Source: Gammaproteobacteria bacterium
Lineage (GTDB): Bacteria; Pseudomonadota; Gammaproteobacteria; Pseudomonadales; Pseudohongiellaceae
NCBI GenBank assembly: GCA_021773355.1
Contig: JAJFKE010000029.1
Location: 26,666-90,665 of the forward strand
DNA length: 64,000 bases
Direction: 5' to 3'
The notes below the pieces were generated by a model. The model did no database searches. It saw nothing but the letters and a program-made list of their open reading frames with translations, and had not been told where the DNA came from. Shown one piece after another: positions 27,818 to 36,956 of the stretch. Both the position numbers and the translations under genes were made by a program. Numbering within the stretch: position 1 is the first letter of the stretch; every line of letters begins with the position of its first letter.

Positions 27818-28733
27818 AGGTCAAAGACAGTGCGTAAGAGTAGCTGGTGGTAAATTGAAGAGCACCTTCAAGGTCGCGAGCAATAGGTACGCGCCCTGAC
27901 AGACCCAGAGTTAAATTATCGGTTACGCCATATTGAACCGCCGGAACGAAATCCAGCCATTCTCCTCCGGTGTTGGGAATATCAAAATCGCTGCGCGTGT
28001 CGGCGTTAGTGGTCCGATAACGCAGACCGGCTGAATAGCCAAAGCGAGTTCCGATACTTTGGCTAAAACCAAGGGCAAAGTTAAATTCATCGCCGAAGGA
28101 ATAATTACGATCGTTAGCCTCATCGTTAAATGTGTAGTTTGAAGACAGGTTCAATTGCATGGTCGCCGCCTGATTGAATGCATAGCTGTAGCTGGCCCAG
28201 AGAATTTCGCCCTCGGCTCCCACGCTAGGCTGCATGTCTTCTGACTGAACAATGATGCCCCCCGCATCATCTTTGCCGATGGGCAATCGGGCGCCGATGC
28301 CGAGAGAAACCTCGTGGCGGGAAAATGGTGTGATGTACGAAGGAGTGTAACGCAGTAAGATCACTGCATCACCGAGCCCCGATGTGTGCTGTTCTCCAAA
28401 GAAACTGGTTCCCACACTACGGCTGTGTTCAACGTAGGACAGCAGGCCAGAAATGGACCAACGATTTGCCAATCCGTAGGTGCCGGAAACAACCTGAGAA
28501 AAAGAGGAGCGCTCTCTGTCTGATTCATCCCGAATGTCTTTCGTGCCTTGAACCAGATCACTTATTTCGTGGAATTCCGTCGTATAGTTTATGTAAAAGT
28601 CGCCCGGCTCCGTCGACGACGAGTCGATAGCACTCAACAGGGGGGCTCCTGCACAACTACAGGTTGCGGCATCTAGTTGAATGCTCAACAGCGTGGAAGA
28701 CAGCAACAAAAAAAGGGTAATTGCGCGGCGCAT
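27807..28733 (-). CDS. Outer-membrane beta-barrel protein
   Basis: A 308-residue exported protein with many alternating beta strands ending in aromatic residues (YINYTTEF, GLRYRTTN, SYSYALSLTYAL), consistent with a 12- to 14-strand outer-membrane barrel like the phenol-degradation MetA type. The mature N-terminus has a CSCAG motif, which could carry a metal or disulfide. I use the ATG at 28733, two bases after the stop of the upstream gene; a TTG at 28739 overlapping that stop is the alternative. Middle gene of the DUF3179-barrel-TlpA operon. Confidence 0.75.
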   Translation of the reverse strand: MRRAITLFLLLSSTLLSIQLDAATCSCAGAPLLSAIDSSSTEPGDFYINYTTEFHEISDLVQGTKDIRDESDRERSSFSQVVSGTYGLANRWSISGLLSYVEHSRSVGTSFFGEQHTSGLGDAVILLRYTPSYITPFSRHEVSLGIGARLPIGKDDAGGIIVQSEDMQPSVGAEGEILWASYSYAFNQAATMQLNLSSNYTFNDEANDRNYSFGDEFNFALGFSQSIGTRFGYSAGLRYRTTNADTRSDFDIPNTGGEWLDFVPAVQYGVTDNLTLGLSGRVPIARDLEGALQFTTSYSYALSLTYAL

Positions 28734-28735
28734 AA

Positions 28736-30184
28736 TCAATTTATTTCGGTTCCGGGAAAGAATGAAGTCCAGGCGAACCAGTAAGCTATAAATGAATTAG
28801 TTTTTTGCAACGTCGATCCTGTTCGCGGACCCGAGACGGCAGAGCCAAACACATCCCATTGCGTTCCCTCGTTATCTATCATAACAATTGGTAATTGGTC
28901 TTGTACCGCTGTAAATTCCAGCGTTGTGCAGTCCTCTAGTTGTCGGTTATACATGACCGCAAAGTTTTGGCCAGCACTACCGGCAGCCACCACATCCATC
29001 CCGCCGACTCCGTCATGAATAAGAGATACCTCACTAGAGAAATCGGAAACTGGGTAGACCTTCGATTTATCTCCCACATTTATGCCTAGCACTCGCTCTT
29101 TTCTGTGTAATCGCAAGTCATTCTGATTGTTGACGTTGAACAATAGAGACTGATCGGTTCGAAAAGAGCCATATGGATAAATCCCGTAAGGACGACTAAA
29201 TCCCGTATTCTCGGTCATCAGAATTGTTTCTGGGTACATGGTTCGCCAGGTTTCCCAAGTGGTCTCAACTACTTGGGCCTTATTTGGAATACGCAATACC
29301 TCACTGCCGCTGATGGACTGCTCAAGCATCTGCGACCACAGACTTCGTGTTTCACGGTCATAGAGAACCAAATTAGAATTAAGCAATAGTCCAGAAGTGC
29401 CAAACGTTTTGTTCGTCGAGTTTAAAAACCCCTCCCACATAACTGCCGAGCCGGTTAAAGGACAATAGCTCAGAGTCATCTGTTGTTGCTGGCCGGCCAC
29501 AGTAAAAGTGTCATTGACCACTTCATGCCAATCCAATATTTGATGTGGGTAAGCACGGACTTCGTCGCCAACTTTCACGCCTACCACCAGTGAATCTGGA
29601 AAGATTCCTGTCGACTCCAGATCTTGTGTGAAAATCGGGTTGGTTAAGGGTGGGATACCGTCGGGAGCCGGGCCTCCGTCCTGAATATTGCTGGGATCAA
29701 TGGAGAAACCGGATACAACAGGCGGATTGTTGGGGCCATTACTAAAATCCGGTTCGGGCCGGGTGCAGGTATTTGGGTCGCCCGCCGCAGTTTGAACGCC
29801 ATTCAAACCTGCGCCTGCCAACTGGAAAATCAAAGGGTCTTCACTGAGCAAAATAAAATCTGCCCAATATGAAGCCCCGTCAACGGATAGGTCGGGAACC
29901 GACAAAGTGAGGCCTGAGAATGAGTTGGCATTCGCCGTGTCAATGCTATCGGTGCTGCCAAGTTCTTCAGCGCCTGTAAGAGTGATTAGCAGTGGAGAAG
30001 AATCGGGTATCAGGGAAAATTCAATTCGAAACGCATTATCGGCGACTGTTACCACCGGTAGAATAATAGAGTTTCCGTCAAGGTTGCCACTTTGCCCCTG
30101 CACAAAATTGCTAAACAGTAGGACAGTCATCAGGGCAAGTTGTGTGAACAAAATCCGTAAACTAAATGCTGGATAAATTCTCAT
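28736..30184 (-). CDS. Secreted DUF3179 protein with extra N-terminal domain
   Basis: A 482-residue exported protein. An N-terminal beta-rich domain of about 140 residues is followed by the DUF3179 domain (GGPAPDGIPPL, AYPHQILDWHEVVND, GTSGLLLNSNLVLYDRET, SLWSQ). Where the 25219 paralogue has CPLCGTG this protein has SYCPLTGSAVMW, so only the first Cys remains. GGAGG lies 7 bases before the ATG at 30184; 14 more in-frame codons upstream are ignored. It leads an operon with an outer-membrane barrel and a TlpA-like protein, suggesting a redox or envelope role. Confidence 0.87.
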   Translation of the reverse strand: MRIYPAFSLRILFTQLALMTVLLFSNFVQGQSGNLDGNSIILPVVTVADNAFRIEFSLIPDSSPLLITLTGAEELGSTDSIDTANANSFSGLTLSVPDLSVDGASYWADFILLSEDPLIFQLAGAGLNGVQTAAGDPNTCTRPEPDFSNGPNNPPVVSGFSIDPSNIQDGGPAPDGIPPLTNPIFTQDLESTGIFPDSLVVGVKVGDEVRAYPHQILDWHEVVNDTFTVAGQQQQMTLSYCPLTGSAVMWEGFLNSTNKTFGTSGLLLNSNLVLYDRETRSLWSQMLEQSISGSEVLRIPNKAQVVETTWETWRTMYPETILMTENTGFSRPYGIYPYGSFRTDQSLLFNVNNQNDLRLHRKERVLGINVGDKSKVYPVSDFSSEVSLIHDGVGGMDVVAAGSAGQNFAVMYNRQLEDCTTLEFTAVQDQLPIVMIDNEGTQWDVFGSAVSGPRTGSTLQKTNSFIAYWFAWTSFFPGTEIN

Positions 30185-30548
30185 TACTACGCCTCCGCAA
30201 TCAAGCTCTTTGCTCGAGTCTTTCATTATTTTTCGCTTATTCGTTTTCGTTGTTCGATGAACACTAACTTTTTAATGACCGGAGGCCTTTGAATTTGCTT
30301 TCATTGTCCAAATAATTTTGCCAGCAAAATTACAATCCTAATTGTACGGTCTAGTCTTGAAGCTTCACCTAGAAGAGAATTGAGGGTTTAAATGGCGAGT
30401 CCGAATTGGGCGCCCGGGGATTTTCCTAAGAGTCTTAAATTGTCAATTTACCTCCTCATCTACGCCCAAACTCAGCGCCCATGTCCTGGATCTATGGGAT
30501 TGCTATTGTCGGCGGCTTGCTAAGGAGTATTGGCAGTATTCACCATTT
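30185..30548. other. Intergenic, promoter of the DUF3179 operon
   Basis: No gene is seen. It should carry the leftward promoter of the DUF3179-barrel-TlpA operon and the 3' end of the rhodanese remnant. Confidence 0.4.
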
Positions 30549-31117
30549 CTATGGCTTATAGGAGGTTCTGTCTTTTCGTGAGAGTAAGCGTCTCCAGTAC
30601 CAATTATAGGGATGCACACTTTCAGTTGAACCAACAGCATTAACTAGAGGTTTGGACTCGTTATGCCAACGGAATATCCCTCCCTTCATGTTAGCCGGCT
30701 TTGCAGATGTTCCTTGTGAAGCCAAAATATTGGCAACGTTTTCAGCTAGCTCGGTGGAGCGTCTGCCAGTTGAGCAATAGAAGATCACTGTATTTTCTTC
30801 CAGCAATTCGCCATAGTCTCGAATAAATCATGTGCCGGTGTATCCGGGTTCAGCCTGATTGCATTAGGAAGGTGACTTACGGCAAATTCATCTTCGGTGC
30901 GAACATCAAACAAATAGGTGCTTAAATTTTCATTTACTAGACTATCCAAAACTATTTTATTGCTTAGATGCTCGACCACGCTATTTTCTTCAAGCGATTG
31001 CTCAATTCTATCAAGTGCACTGTCTGCAACCGAGCTTATAGAGTAAATGCCAATAAGCAATACCGGTAGTAATGACGAGACGTATTTCCGAAAAATTTTA
31101 AATCTACATTTACTCAT
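30549..31117 (-). pseudogene. Frameshifted secreted rhodanese-domain protein
   Basis: Two overlapping frames together make one rhodanese. The upstream part (from the ATG at 31117, with AAGGAAG before it) has a signal peptide and the first half of the fold (TYLFDVRTEDEFAVSHLPNA, then IRLNPDTPAHDLFE). The downstream frame continues with ELLEENTVIFYCSTGRRS, carrying the active-site Cys loop CSTGRRS, and PANMKGGIFRW. The join falls near 30800-30812, where losing one base after AC (before TATGGCGAATTG) explains the shift. The usual order of the fold is intact, so the event looks recent, or it is a sequencing error. If whole it would be a periplasmic sulfurtransferase. Confidence 0.8.
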
Positions 31118-31840
31118 AACCTTAACTTCCTTCGCGTTGCTGGCCTTAGTATCAATAGCCCAATTTCCTAATATTCTATTTGAAACATGATACAAGTAAT
31201 TTGCACTTCGAAATCACTATGCGAAGTGGAATTCGTTTATCTTTAAGTCTTGAAATCTTCTTGCACCGACCACACTATCTAGACAGGCGTTAGGGATGAA
31301 TACTTACAAATATTGTGTGAATTTCCCTCAAGCCTGTCGGAGATAATTATTGCCACTACTCTATATAGAAAACTTAATAATTTAGATCGTTAACTGTTCA
31401 GCGCAAAAAAGACGCCAGTTTGAATTCGGCGTCTTAAGTGGTTGTGCATATTCATACTAGTCAATCAGCATAGGAACTCGTATTCGGAGTGATGGAAAAT
31501 TACTTCAGCTTTAGATTGATGATGTAACTGAATTTGCTGTACATCCTCAGACCCACAAGCACCACATAAGGTCTTTTTAGTGGTTTCTCTCCACATGGAG
31601 CAAAACAATCCAGGCATTACAAAAAGTGGAATATATACTTCGTTTCACAGGCTTGTCCTGGCTACGTTTTAGATGAGCTAAAGATATTGGCTTAAAGAGA
31701 AAAACGCAGATCTCGATTTAGGGCTAAACTAATCCGAAATTCTAGATTTAGAACGATCGAATTAACACTGCACAAATCATCGCCATCCGCGATTTCAAGT
31801 ATTTAGTAGACATCAGGAGTAGTGACATAGTGAAACTATC
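31118..31840. other. Long non-coding gap
   Basis: About 720 bases with no supported gene. The region right of 31118 should hold the rhodanese promoter; a leftward terminator lies at 31405-31435; 31440-31840 is AT-rich with no recognisable RNA. The terminator is 400 bases past the aidB stop, so a long 3' untranslated region or an unrecognised leftward RNA is possible. Confidence 0.4.
31405..31435 (-). terminator. Rho-independent terminator for leftward transcripts
   Basis: Perfect 8-bp stem AAGACGCC/GGCGTCTT (31409-31416 and 31428-31435) with an A-run on the plus strand just left of it (31405-31410), which reads as a U-run leftward. Confidence 0.75.
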
Positions 31841-33514
31841 TCAAGCATGAAATGCTCGCTCAATTATGGCATCACAATCGAAGCCAATTGGCATCAGTCC
31901 ATAAGTGTGTCCGCTAGCATGACCTAATCGAGTTGCACAAAACGCATCACTCACCTGATTATTCCCTGTCCTAATTAGCAGAGATGCTTGCATCGCTAGT
32001 GCTAACCCTTCAACCAGGCGGCGTGCTCTGAATTGCAATTGGTCATTGCTTTTTAGCTCATTGTTCAATTGAGTGGCATAGCTATCGAAAATTCTGTTAG
32101 CGCCTTTCGCTAACATCACTTCATCCAAATAACTCTGCAAACAATCTGGTTCTTTCTGCATTACTCTTAATACATCTAAACACTGGACATTGCCGCTGCC
32201 TTCCCAAATGCTGTTGACTGGCGCTTCCCGGTACATTCGCGCCATTAGGGTAGTTTCCATGACGCCGCTACCACCCAAACACTCCATGGCCTCGTAAGCA
32301 TGATTAGGAGTACGCTTACAAACCCAGTACTTGCCAACTGCGGTTCCCAAACGCACTATGGACTGTTCAGATTTAACCTCCCCAGATGAATCGAGTGCAC
32401 GTGCTAAGCGCATGCCTAAGGCGACCGCGGCCTCACTTTCCAACGCGAGGTCGGCTAGTACATTTTTCATTAGTGGTTGTTGAACGAGCTTATTGCCAAA
32501 AGCCACTCGGTGCCTACAGTGATGAATCGCCTGAATAGATGCTTGTCGCATAGCGCCAGCGGAACCAATGACACAATCAAATCGAGTCAATGCAACCATC
32601 TCCAAAATGTTGGCTATTCCTCGCCCTTCATCTCCTAACAACCAGGCGAAGGCGCCGCGCAACTCGGTTTCGGCCGACGCATTGGAAACATTGCCCATTT
32701 TATCTTTTAAGCGTATTAGCTGCAGTGGGTTCTTGCTGCCATCGGGGCGCCAACGAGGAACCAGAAAACACGAAATACCCGCTTTGGCTTGTGCCAACAT
32801 CAAAAAAGCGTCACTCATGGGGGCAGACAAAAAGAACTTGTGACCTACCAACTCATATGCTTCACCCGAACCGTGTTGGCCGATAGCATGAGCTTGAGTA
32901 CTATTAGTGCGTACATCACTACCACCCTGTATTTCTGTCATACCCATGCCAATAGTGCACCCGCTTTTGCTTGCATAGGGTTTGTTATCAGGATCATATA
33001 TGTCATTGGTGACCTTCGGCACCCAGTCTTTTGCCACTTTGGAATCCAGGCGCAAGGTAGGAATTCCAGCGAAGCTCATGGTGATTGGGCAGCCATGCCC
33101 GGCCTCCGTCTGTGTTTGCATGTAGTTGAGTGCGGCTCGTGCAACGTGTGTGCCTTTTTTATCGTCTATCCATGGAAGGGAATGTAGTTGGTTTTTAATG
33201 GCATGTTTCATCAAGTAATGGTAAGCGGGATGGTAGCCAACCTCGTCGATTCGATTTCCATAATGATCGTGAGTGATTAACTCGGGCTTAGTGTGATTGG
33301 CTTGCCAGCCCAGTTTGATGGCTGCTGTGCTACCACAAAATCCGCCGCAGCGTTGCAGTTTTTCCTGCGCCCATGATCCGCCTTCACGCTGAGTCGCCTC
33401 CATAAGCGCCGTGTCTGAAAGATAGTAATTGATGTCTTGTAACGCTGGAGGCTGGTTTTCAACCGTGTATGTATCGGCGTGGAGTTTGTCTGAAAGTGGA
33501 TATTGATTGACCAT
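31841..33514 (-). CDS. aidB: AidB-like acyl-CoA dehydrogenase
   Basis: A 557-residue flavoprotein of the acyl-CoA dehydrogenase superfamily, AidB branch. AidB in E. coli belongs to the adaptive response to alkylation and binds DNA through a basic C-terminal domain. Diagnostic pieces are GMGMTEIQGGSDVRTN (about 190-205), the flavin-domain LLGDEGRGI, and HAYEAMECLGGSGVMET, where Glu of the catalytic region lies. The length fits AidB rather than normal 380-residue dehydrogenases. It could also act in acyl-CoA oxidation. It is followed upstream by a Cfa-type gene 113 bases away on the same strand. Confidence 0.87.
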   Translation of the reverse strand: MVNQYPLSDKLHADTYTVENQPPALQDINYYLSDTALMEATQREGGSWAQEKLQRCGGFCGSTAAIKLGWQANHTKPELITHDHYGNRIDEVGYHPAYHYLMKHAIKNQLHSLPWIDDKKGTHVARAALNYMQTQTEAGHGCPITMSFAGIPTLRLDSKVAKDWVPKVTNDIYDPDNKPYASKSGCTIGMGMTEIQGGSDVRTNSTQAHAIGQHGSGEAYELVGHKFFLSAPMSDAFLMLAQAKAGISCFLVPRWRPDGSKNPLQLIRLKDKMGNVSNASAETELRGAFAWLLGDEGRGIANILEMVALTRFDCVIGSAGAMRQASIQAIHHCRHRVAFGNKLVQQPLMKNVLADLALESEAAVALGMRLARALDSSGEVKSEQSIVRLGTAVGKYWVCKRTPNHAYEAMECLGGSGVMETTLMARMYREAPVNSIWEGSGNVQCLDVLRVMQKEPDCLQSYLDEVMLAKGANRIFDSYATQLNNELKSNDQLQFRARRLVEGLALAMQASLLIRTGNNQVSDAFCATRLGHASGHTYGLMPIGFDCDAIIERAFHA

Positions 33515-33627
33515 CAGTAGATTCCTCTTTTCGCAGACTATGTTGTTCGAAATTCAATCCAGAGGCGCGTTCGCGCAGCTATGTTTTCTACGCTGTGCAT
33601 CGGTACACCATTGCTGTTCAATAATAT

Positions 33628-34854
33628 TTAGGCGATTTCCGCTTGCAACTCAGTGCCTTCTGTCGATTGTACGGTTGACTTTTGTTGATATATATAATCT
33701 CTAGTAAGTGGAACAATATCGCTTTGTTTAGCAAGCTGCATTTGCATTACGGTGAGTCTGGTGTAACGAAAGGAAGCTTCAGAAGAAGCGAGATAGAATT
33801 CCCACATTCGACAAAATTTTTCGCCCTTGATTTGCTTGAACTTTTCGCGATGTTCCAAAAAGTGTTGGCGCCAGGCAGCTAAAGTTCTTTCATAATGCCC
33901 GTCTAAGATCTCGATGTCTGTCATTTGTAAAGCTGTAGGTTCCACTGCGCTGCACATTTCCGAGAAGGAAGGCAAGTAGCCGCCAGGGAATATGTACTTT
34001 TCAATCCATGGATTGGTTATTCGTGGACGATCTGTTCTCGCGATAGTGTGAATCAGCGCTAAACCCTGATCGTTCAGACAAGATTCAACTTTGTCAAAAT
34101 AGGGAGAATAATTTTCTCGTCCTACGTGCTCGAACATACCAATGCTCACGATTCTATCGTAAAGATGATGATGCTCTCGATAATCCACCAGCTTAAAATC
34201 CACCTTACCACCAAGCCGCAATTCATCGGCTCGTTTGCAAGCCACTTCATGCTGCTCTTTGGAAAGCGTCAATCCAGTAACTTTTACGTCGAAGTTTTGT
34301 GCTAAGAAAAAAGCCAAACTACCCCATCCGCAGCCGATATCCAGAACTGACTGCCCGGGTTTAAGTAATAATTTGACAGCGATATGATGGCATTTCGCAA
34401 GCTGAGCTTGTTCCAGACTAACACTGTCATCTTTGAAGTAGGCACAAGAATAAATCAGATTCTTGTCCAGAAAATGACTGAATAGCTCCCTGTCCAAATC
34501 ATAATGATGTGCCACATTTTCACGACTGGCGGTCAAGGGATTTAATTTCTGACTTAAGCGATTTAATGCGAAGAGCTGTCTAAAAAGGAAAGGTAATTTT
34601 AGGACCTGGAAATTTTTACGCAAGATTGATATCAAATCATAAAGACTGCCGTCTTCAACATCCCAGCCGCCGTTTATATATGTCTCGCCGAGTTGAAATT
34701 CCCAATTTTTAGCTATTTTATTTATTGTATTTTTATTACGCATGACCCAGGTAACGTGTGGACCACTACTACCGAAATGATGCACTTCTTGATTTGGGAG
34801 CTTGAGCGTGAGTTGGCCATAAATAGTGCCTTGTTTTAGTAGTTTTAGATACAT
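33628..34854 (-). CDS. cfa: Cyclopropane-fatty-acyl-phospholipid synthase family methyltransferase
   Basis: A 408-residue SAM-dependent methyltransferase of the Cfa/MycA type, which adds a methylene bridge to unsaturated acyl chains of membrane phospholipids. The SAM site is VLDIGCGWGSL (170-180); HHYDLDRELF, YSCAYF and SIGMFEHVGRENY are the conserved substrate and active-site blocks, the last containing the catalytic Glu-His region. The start is ATG; family proteins share the N-terminal about 110-residue lipid-binding domain. Likely co-transcribed with aidB downstream. Confidence 0.88.
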   Translation of the reverse strand: MYLKLLKQGTIYGQLTLKLPNQEVHHFGSSGPHVTWVMRNKNTINKIAKNWEFQLGETYINGGWDVEDGSLYDLISILRKNFQVLKLPFLFRQLFALNRLSQKLNPLTASRENVAHHYDLDRELFSHFLDKNLIYSCAYFKDDSVSLEQAQLAKCHHIAVKLLLKPGQSVLDIGCGWGSLAFFLAQNFDVKVTGLTLSKEQHEVACKRADELRLGGKVDFKLVDYREHHHLYDRIVSIGMFEHVGRENYSPYFDKVESCLNDQGLALIHTIARTDRPRITNPWIEKYIFPGGYLPSFSEMCSAVEPTALQMTDIEILDGHYERTLAAWRQHFLEHREKFKQIKGEKFCRMWEFYLASSEASFRYTRLTVMQMQLAKQSDIVPLTRDYIYQQKSTVQSTEGTELQAEIA

Positions 34855-35424
34855 CAGAAAAACTCCCTGATTATCAACCTCAAATTATGAATATAGCTGC
34901 GAAGTGGTAATAACAAGCGTCACCACGTCAATTTACATTGACCTACCTTACACCAAATTTAGTTCAGAAATTCGGAACGGACGACCCGATCTCAGTGTAA
35001 TAATTTTTAGTGATCATGGGTAGGTTTTTTCGAAATTGGCGCAGGTTTGAGCATTTGGCAGTAGCCGCCTGACTCAAATCAATAAGATTGTGGTTCCTAT
35101 CCAGTACATTTTCAGTATTAATCTTTCATTTGTTAGGACTTCTCATAACCAAGAACTCCGCGTTTACATCATGATATTGACAACACTGGCCTGGGCTTTG
35201 CCAAGCAGTGTGCAGAGCCACTAGCAAGGTGATTTTATTCTCGATGCAGGTCAACTTTGGTGGAACCTGATGAAAACAGCAGTTTGATTAGCACATCTGC
35301 AACCGGAGTGCTGGCAGCAACTTCCGTCCGATTGACTATGTATTGACTTGTCCAGAGGCTCCTTAGCAGGCAGGTAAAGTATTGTTCTAATGAGTGGGCG
35401 ACTGATTTGAGAGGCTTGGGGTCG
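34855..35424. other. Non-coding / decayed region
   Basis: No intact gene is seen. A 17-codon frame from 35170 resembling a signal peptide (MILTTLAWALPSSVQS) stops at once, so it may be gene debris. A 67-codon leftward frame (35235-35438) has no recognised relatives. A stretch at 34873-34902 (TATCAACCTCAAA...GCTGC.AAG) is similar to 35862-35891, as if the intervening kilobase were an inserted or duplicated unit. Confidence 0.4.
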
Positions 35425-35846
35425 TTACTCCCAGCCATGTTTCAAATAGATGCGTACAGCCGGGATTAAAATAGAGGCAATGACACCAAGCGCCATAATG
35501 GCTAAGTAATTGTCGGTTCCTAACATACTTACCAGAATATTTTTTCATCGCCCGTTATAGAAACACTGGAAGCCGTAGATACACAAAAAGGGATCGCGAA
35601 AAACATAAGCGAGTTCAACAAATGCTCTCTAATATAATTAATCTTATCTTTTAGGGTTGGGTATTGGTTATCTCTATTCCCAATTAGGAATGTATTGATA
35701 CCCAGATCGACAAATATAGATACGATCAGCGCGTTGCCGGCAACCAGAGAAATTTCCGTAATGCTAGATATTCAATGTTTTTCACCATAACGACAATCCA
35801 GACCAGGAAATAAATCAGGAAAAGTATTCGGCTAAAATTTATCATA
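35425..35846 (-). pseudogene. Decayed small membrane protein gene
   Basis: Leftward coding sequence broken into three frames. It starts at the ATG at 35846 with a hydrophobic segment (MINFSRILFLIYFLVWIVVM), shifts near 35760 into ISLVAGNALIVSIFVDLGIN followed by LNSLMFFAIPFCVST, and shifts again near 35530 into NYLAIMALGVIASILIPAV before the stop at 35425-35427. The three pieces join to a plausible protein of about 140 residues with three or four membrane segments. Family not recognised. Confidence 0.5.
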
Positions 35847-36032
35847 GGTATCTGGGCAAGTATCAACCTCAAAATATGGATGTTGCTGCAAAGCAGCGAC
35901 GTCAATTCCAGTAACGCAGCACAGCGGCTGTCTGTAAAACGATACTACGTCAAGCTGAATGATTATCTGTTTTGCCCGGTCGTAATTTATGCAGCATACT
36001 CCCGACCACGACGCACGCCCAAGGGGTTGCCA

Positions 36033-36449
36033 ATGGCCTTCTACAGACTTGTATTTGTTAGTTTTATTCCGATTTTATTTATCTCTTGTGCCTCTAGTAT
36101 TAAAGATGACTCAATGCCGGCGGCTAGTCTTTATTGTGGTGGCTTTCTAATCTATGACATGTGTACACAAGATATTGACCACGACGGTGTAGTCGAATTC
36201 GTCTATTTTCAGGATTCTAACGAAGTGTTCTTGTACAGAGAAGGTGTTGAGGCACAGCGGCCGCCACAATTAGCAATGCACGAATGCGCGCAGGTGATGG
36301 ATGAAAGGCTAGTCAACAATGCGTCCAAAACGTTCTATATTACCGAAGATACTAGTCTCCTCGAAATAACTGATATTAAAGGTGCATTGCTGGTGAGCTA
36401 CATCAGCTATCTGCCAGCCGTGACAGCTTGCAATGCTGAATTAGAGTAA
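36033..36449 (+). CDS. Putative lipoprotein, unknown function
   Basis: A 138-residue exported protein with a lipoprotein signal: MAFYRLVFVSFIPILFISC, Cys19 being the likely lipidated residue. The start is the ATG at 36033, 6 bases after AAGGGG; the frame is open 51 codons further up without support. The mature part contains YCGGFLIYDMCTQDIDHDGV, with an acidic DxDxDG-like loop (DIDHDGVVEF) resembling a calcium-binding or dockerin-like loop, and EVFLYREG. I recognise no named family. Confidence 0.65.
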   Translation: MAFYRLVFVSFIPILFISCASSIKDDSMPAASLYCGGFLIYDMCTQDIDHDGVVEFVYFQDSNEVFLYREGVEAQRPPQLAMHECAQVMDERLVNNASKTFYITEDTSLLEITDIKGALLVSYISYLPAVTACNAELE

Positions 36450-36614
36450 GTGCAGTAAAAAGTAGTGCTTTAGTAAATCTGGAAACAATATCAGGACGCA
36501 AAAAGAAACCCTTACGCTATCTTCTCGATCAAGTAGAAGTAATAAAGACTTGAGGAAAAGGTCCGAACTTTTTGTTGATTTTTAGCAAGCCAATCCCTTA
36601 TTCGGCGAGCAGAT

Positions 36615-36780
36615 TTGCTGGATACAGTCACTAAACCGGTAATACTAGAGCTTACAATTAGCCGCCTGCAAGATGCGGGGTACATCTATATTGGCATGGA
36701 TCACTTCGCTTTGCCCGGTGATAAACTTGTTATAGCCAAAAACAACGGTAGCTTAAGTCGGATAAAAGATACTCAGAGCC
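36615..36780 (+). pseudogene. Fragment of hemN (coproporphyrinogen III dehydrogenase)
   Basis: The stretch [19 protein letters not shown] followed by [11 protein letters not shown] matches the well-known HemN block [21 protein letters not shown]. In HemN this block follows the radical-SAM core. Upstream ILELTISR fits the preceding helix. After about 36770 the similarity ends, and neither the 4Fe-4S CxxxCxxC domain nor the C-terminal domain is present. It is a remnant of a deleted gene, beside other decayed DNA. Confidence 0.7.
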
Positions 36781-36956
36781 CTTGTCTTTTTCAATTGGAA
36801 TTTAATTTGCTTGCAGCGAAAAGCCTACGCATATTAAGGTTCTGGCAGAATAGCTGATTGCTGCGTTTTTTAAAAGAAGAGGGAAGCGAATTCCGGCTAA
36901 ACTACTGTATATTTACTCTAATCTCATAATTAGACCCACTTAACCAGGTAGGCATC

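Noticed and set aside
30549..31117. Programmed frameshift in the rhodanese gene
   Set aside because: No slippery heptamer or downstream structure was seen at the junction; a simple one-base loss is enough.
34855..35424. Riboswitch or other structured RNA upstream of cfa
   Set aside because: No recognisable conserved aptamer motif or strong stem was found.
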